Shown: positions 5,574 through 5,574 of the stretch, in pieces | How positions within the stretch are numbered: the stretch's first letter is position 1 | How the letters are laid out: the number at the start of each line of letters is the position of its first letter | Source: an uncultured Parabacteroides sp. | Lineage (GTDB): Bacteria > Bacteroidota > Bacteroidia > Bacteroidales > Tannerellaceae | NCBI GenBank assembly: GCA_900547435.1 | Contig: URGO01000180.1 | Span: 1 to 5,574, forward strand | Length of the DNA stretch: 5,574 bases | Direction: 5' to 3' | Position numbers and translations under genes: made by a program | Notes under the pieces: model-generated | What the model saw: only the letters and a program-made list of their open reading frames with translations | The model's database searches: none | What the model was told of the DNA's origin: nothing

Positions 5574-5574
5574 T
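5493..5574 (+). other. Unrelated sequence replacing the integrase catalytic domain
   Basis: These 82 bp are AT-rich and do not encode integrase catalytic-domain sequence in any of the three forward frames. They contain an exact TAnnTTTG match (TATTTTTG, 5534-5541), a 7-bp inverted repeat ACAATTT/AAATTGT (5549-5555 and 5565-5571, 9-nt spacer), and an AGGAG (5556-5560) within the spacer. This looks more like a promoter and leader than coding sequence. It could be an inverted segment, the end of an insertion sequence, or a chimeric assembly end. I do not recognise an insertion-sequence terminus. Confidence 0.5.

Noticed and set aside
5493..5574. Simple frameshift as the cause of integrase truncation
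   Set aside because: I read the other two + strand frames after 5492; neither continues the expected catalytic-domain sequence.

Overview
The window looks like chromosomal DNA from a Bacteroidales bacterium (Bacteroides or Parabacteroides type). The protein sequences are typical of that order, starts lack strong Shine-Dalgarno sequences, and TAnnTTTG-type promoter elements occur upstream of genes. It carries four complete or nearly complete genes and one gene cut by the left edge. The organism assignment is from memory of these families, not from a search.

Left part (1-2772, + strand): the C-terminal half of an RsmI-like SAM-dependent methyltransferase, then after 19 nt a left-handed beta-helix N-acetyltransferase of the WbpD/WlbB type, then after 44 nt lepA (elongation factor 4). 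A good promoter -7 element (947-954) in the last gap suggests lepA has its own promoter. The methyltransferase frame has an in-frame TAG at codon 16-18, in the middle of sequence that otherwise matches the family. This is either a nonsense mutation or an error close to the window edge.

Middle (2773-4579): lepA converges on a minus-strand gene for a secreted 5'-nucleotidase/cyclic phosphodiesterase of the UshA/CpdB superfamily. The two stop codons are 76 bp apart, and the gap is mostly a perfect 16-bp hairpin that probably terminates both transcripts. The hairpin arms are built from degenerate 8-nt tandem units.

Right part (4580-5574): a 256-bp divergent region before the nucleotidase and the recombinase start contains another inverted set of the same 8-nt units and candidate promoters in both directions. 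The last gene is a Bacteroidales tyrosine recombinase (integrase). Its arm-binding and core-binding domains are intact, but family-like sequence stops abruptly near 5492 and is replaced by about 80 bp of unrelated sequence with a stop codon. The whole catalytic domain is therefore missing. Such recombinases often sit beside phase-variable surface polysaccharide loci, so the right edge may be a DNA rearrangement, an insertion-sequence junction or an assembly break. This is the most interesting point in the window. The remaining genes are ordinary housekeeping or accessory genes.
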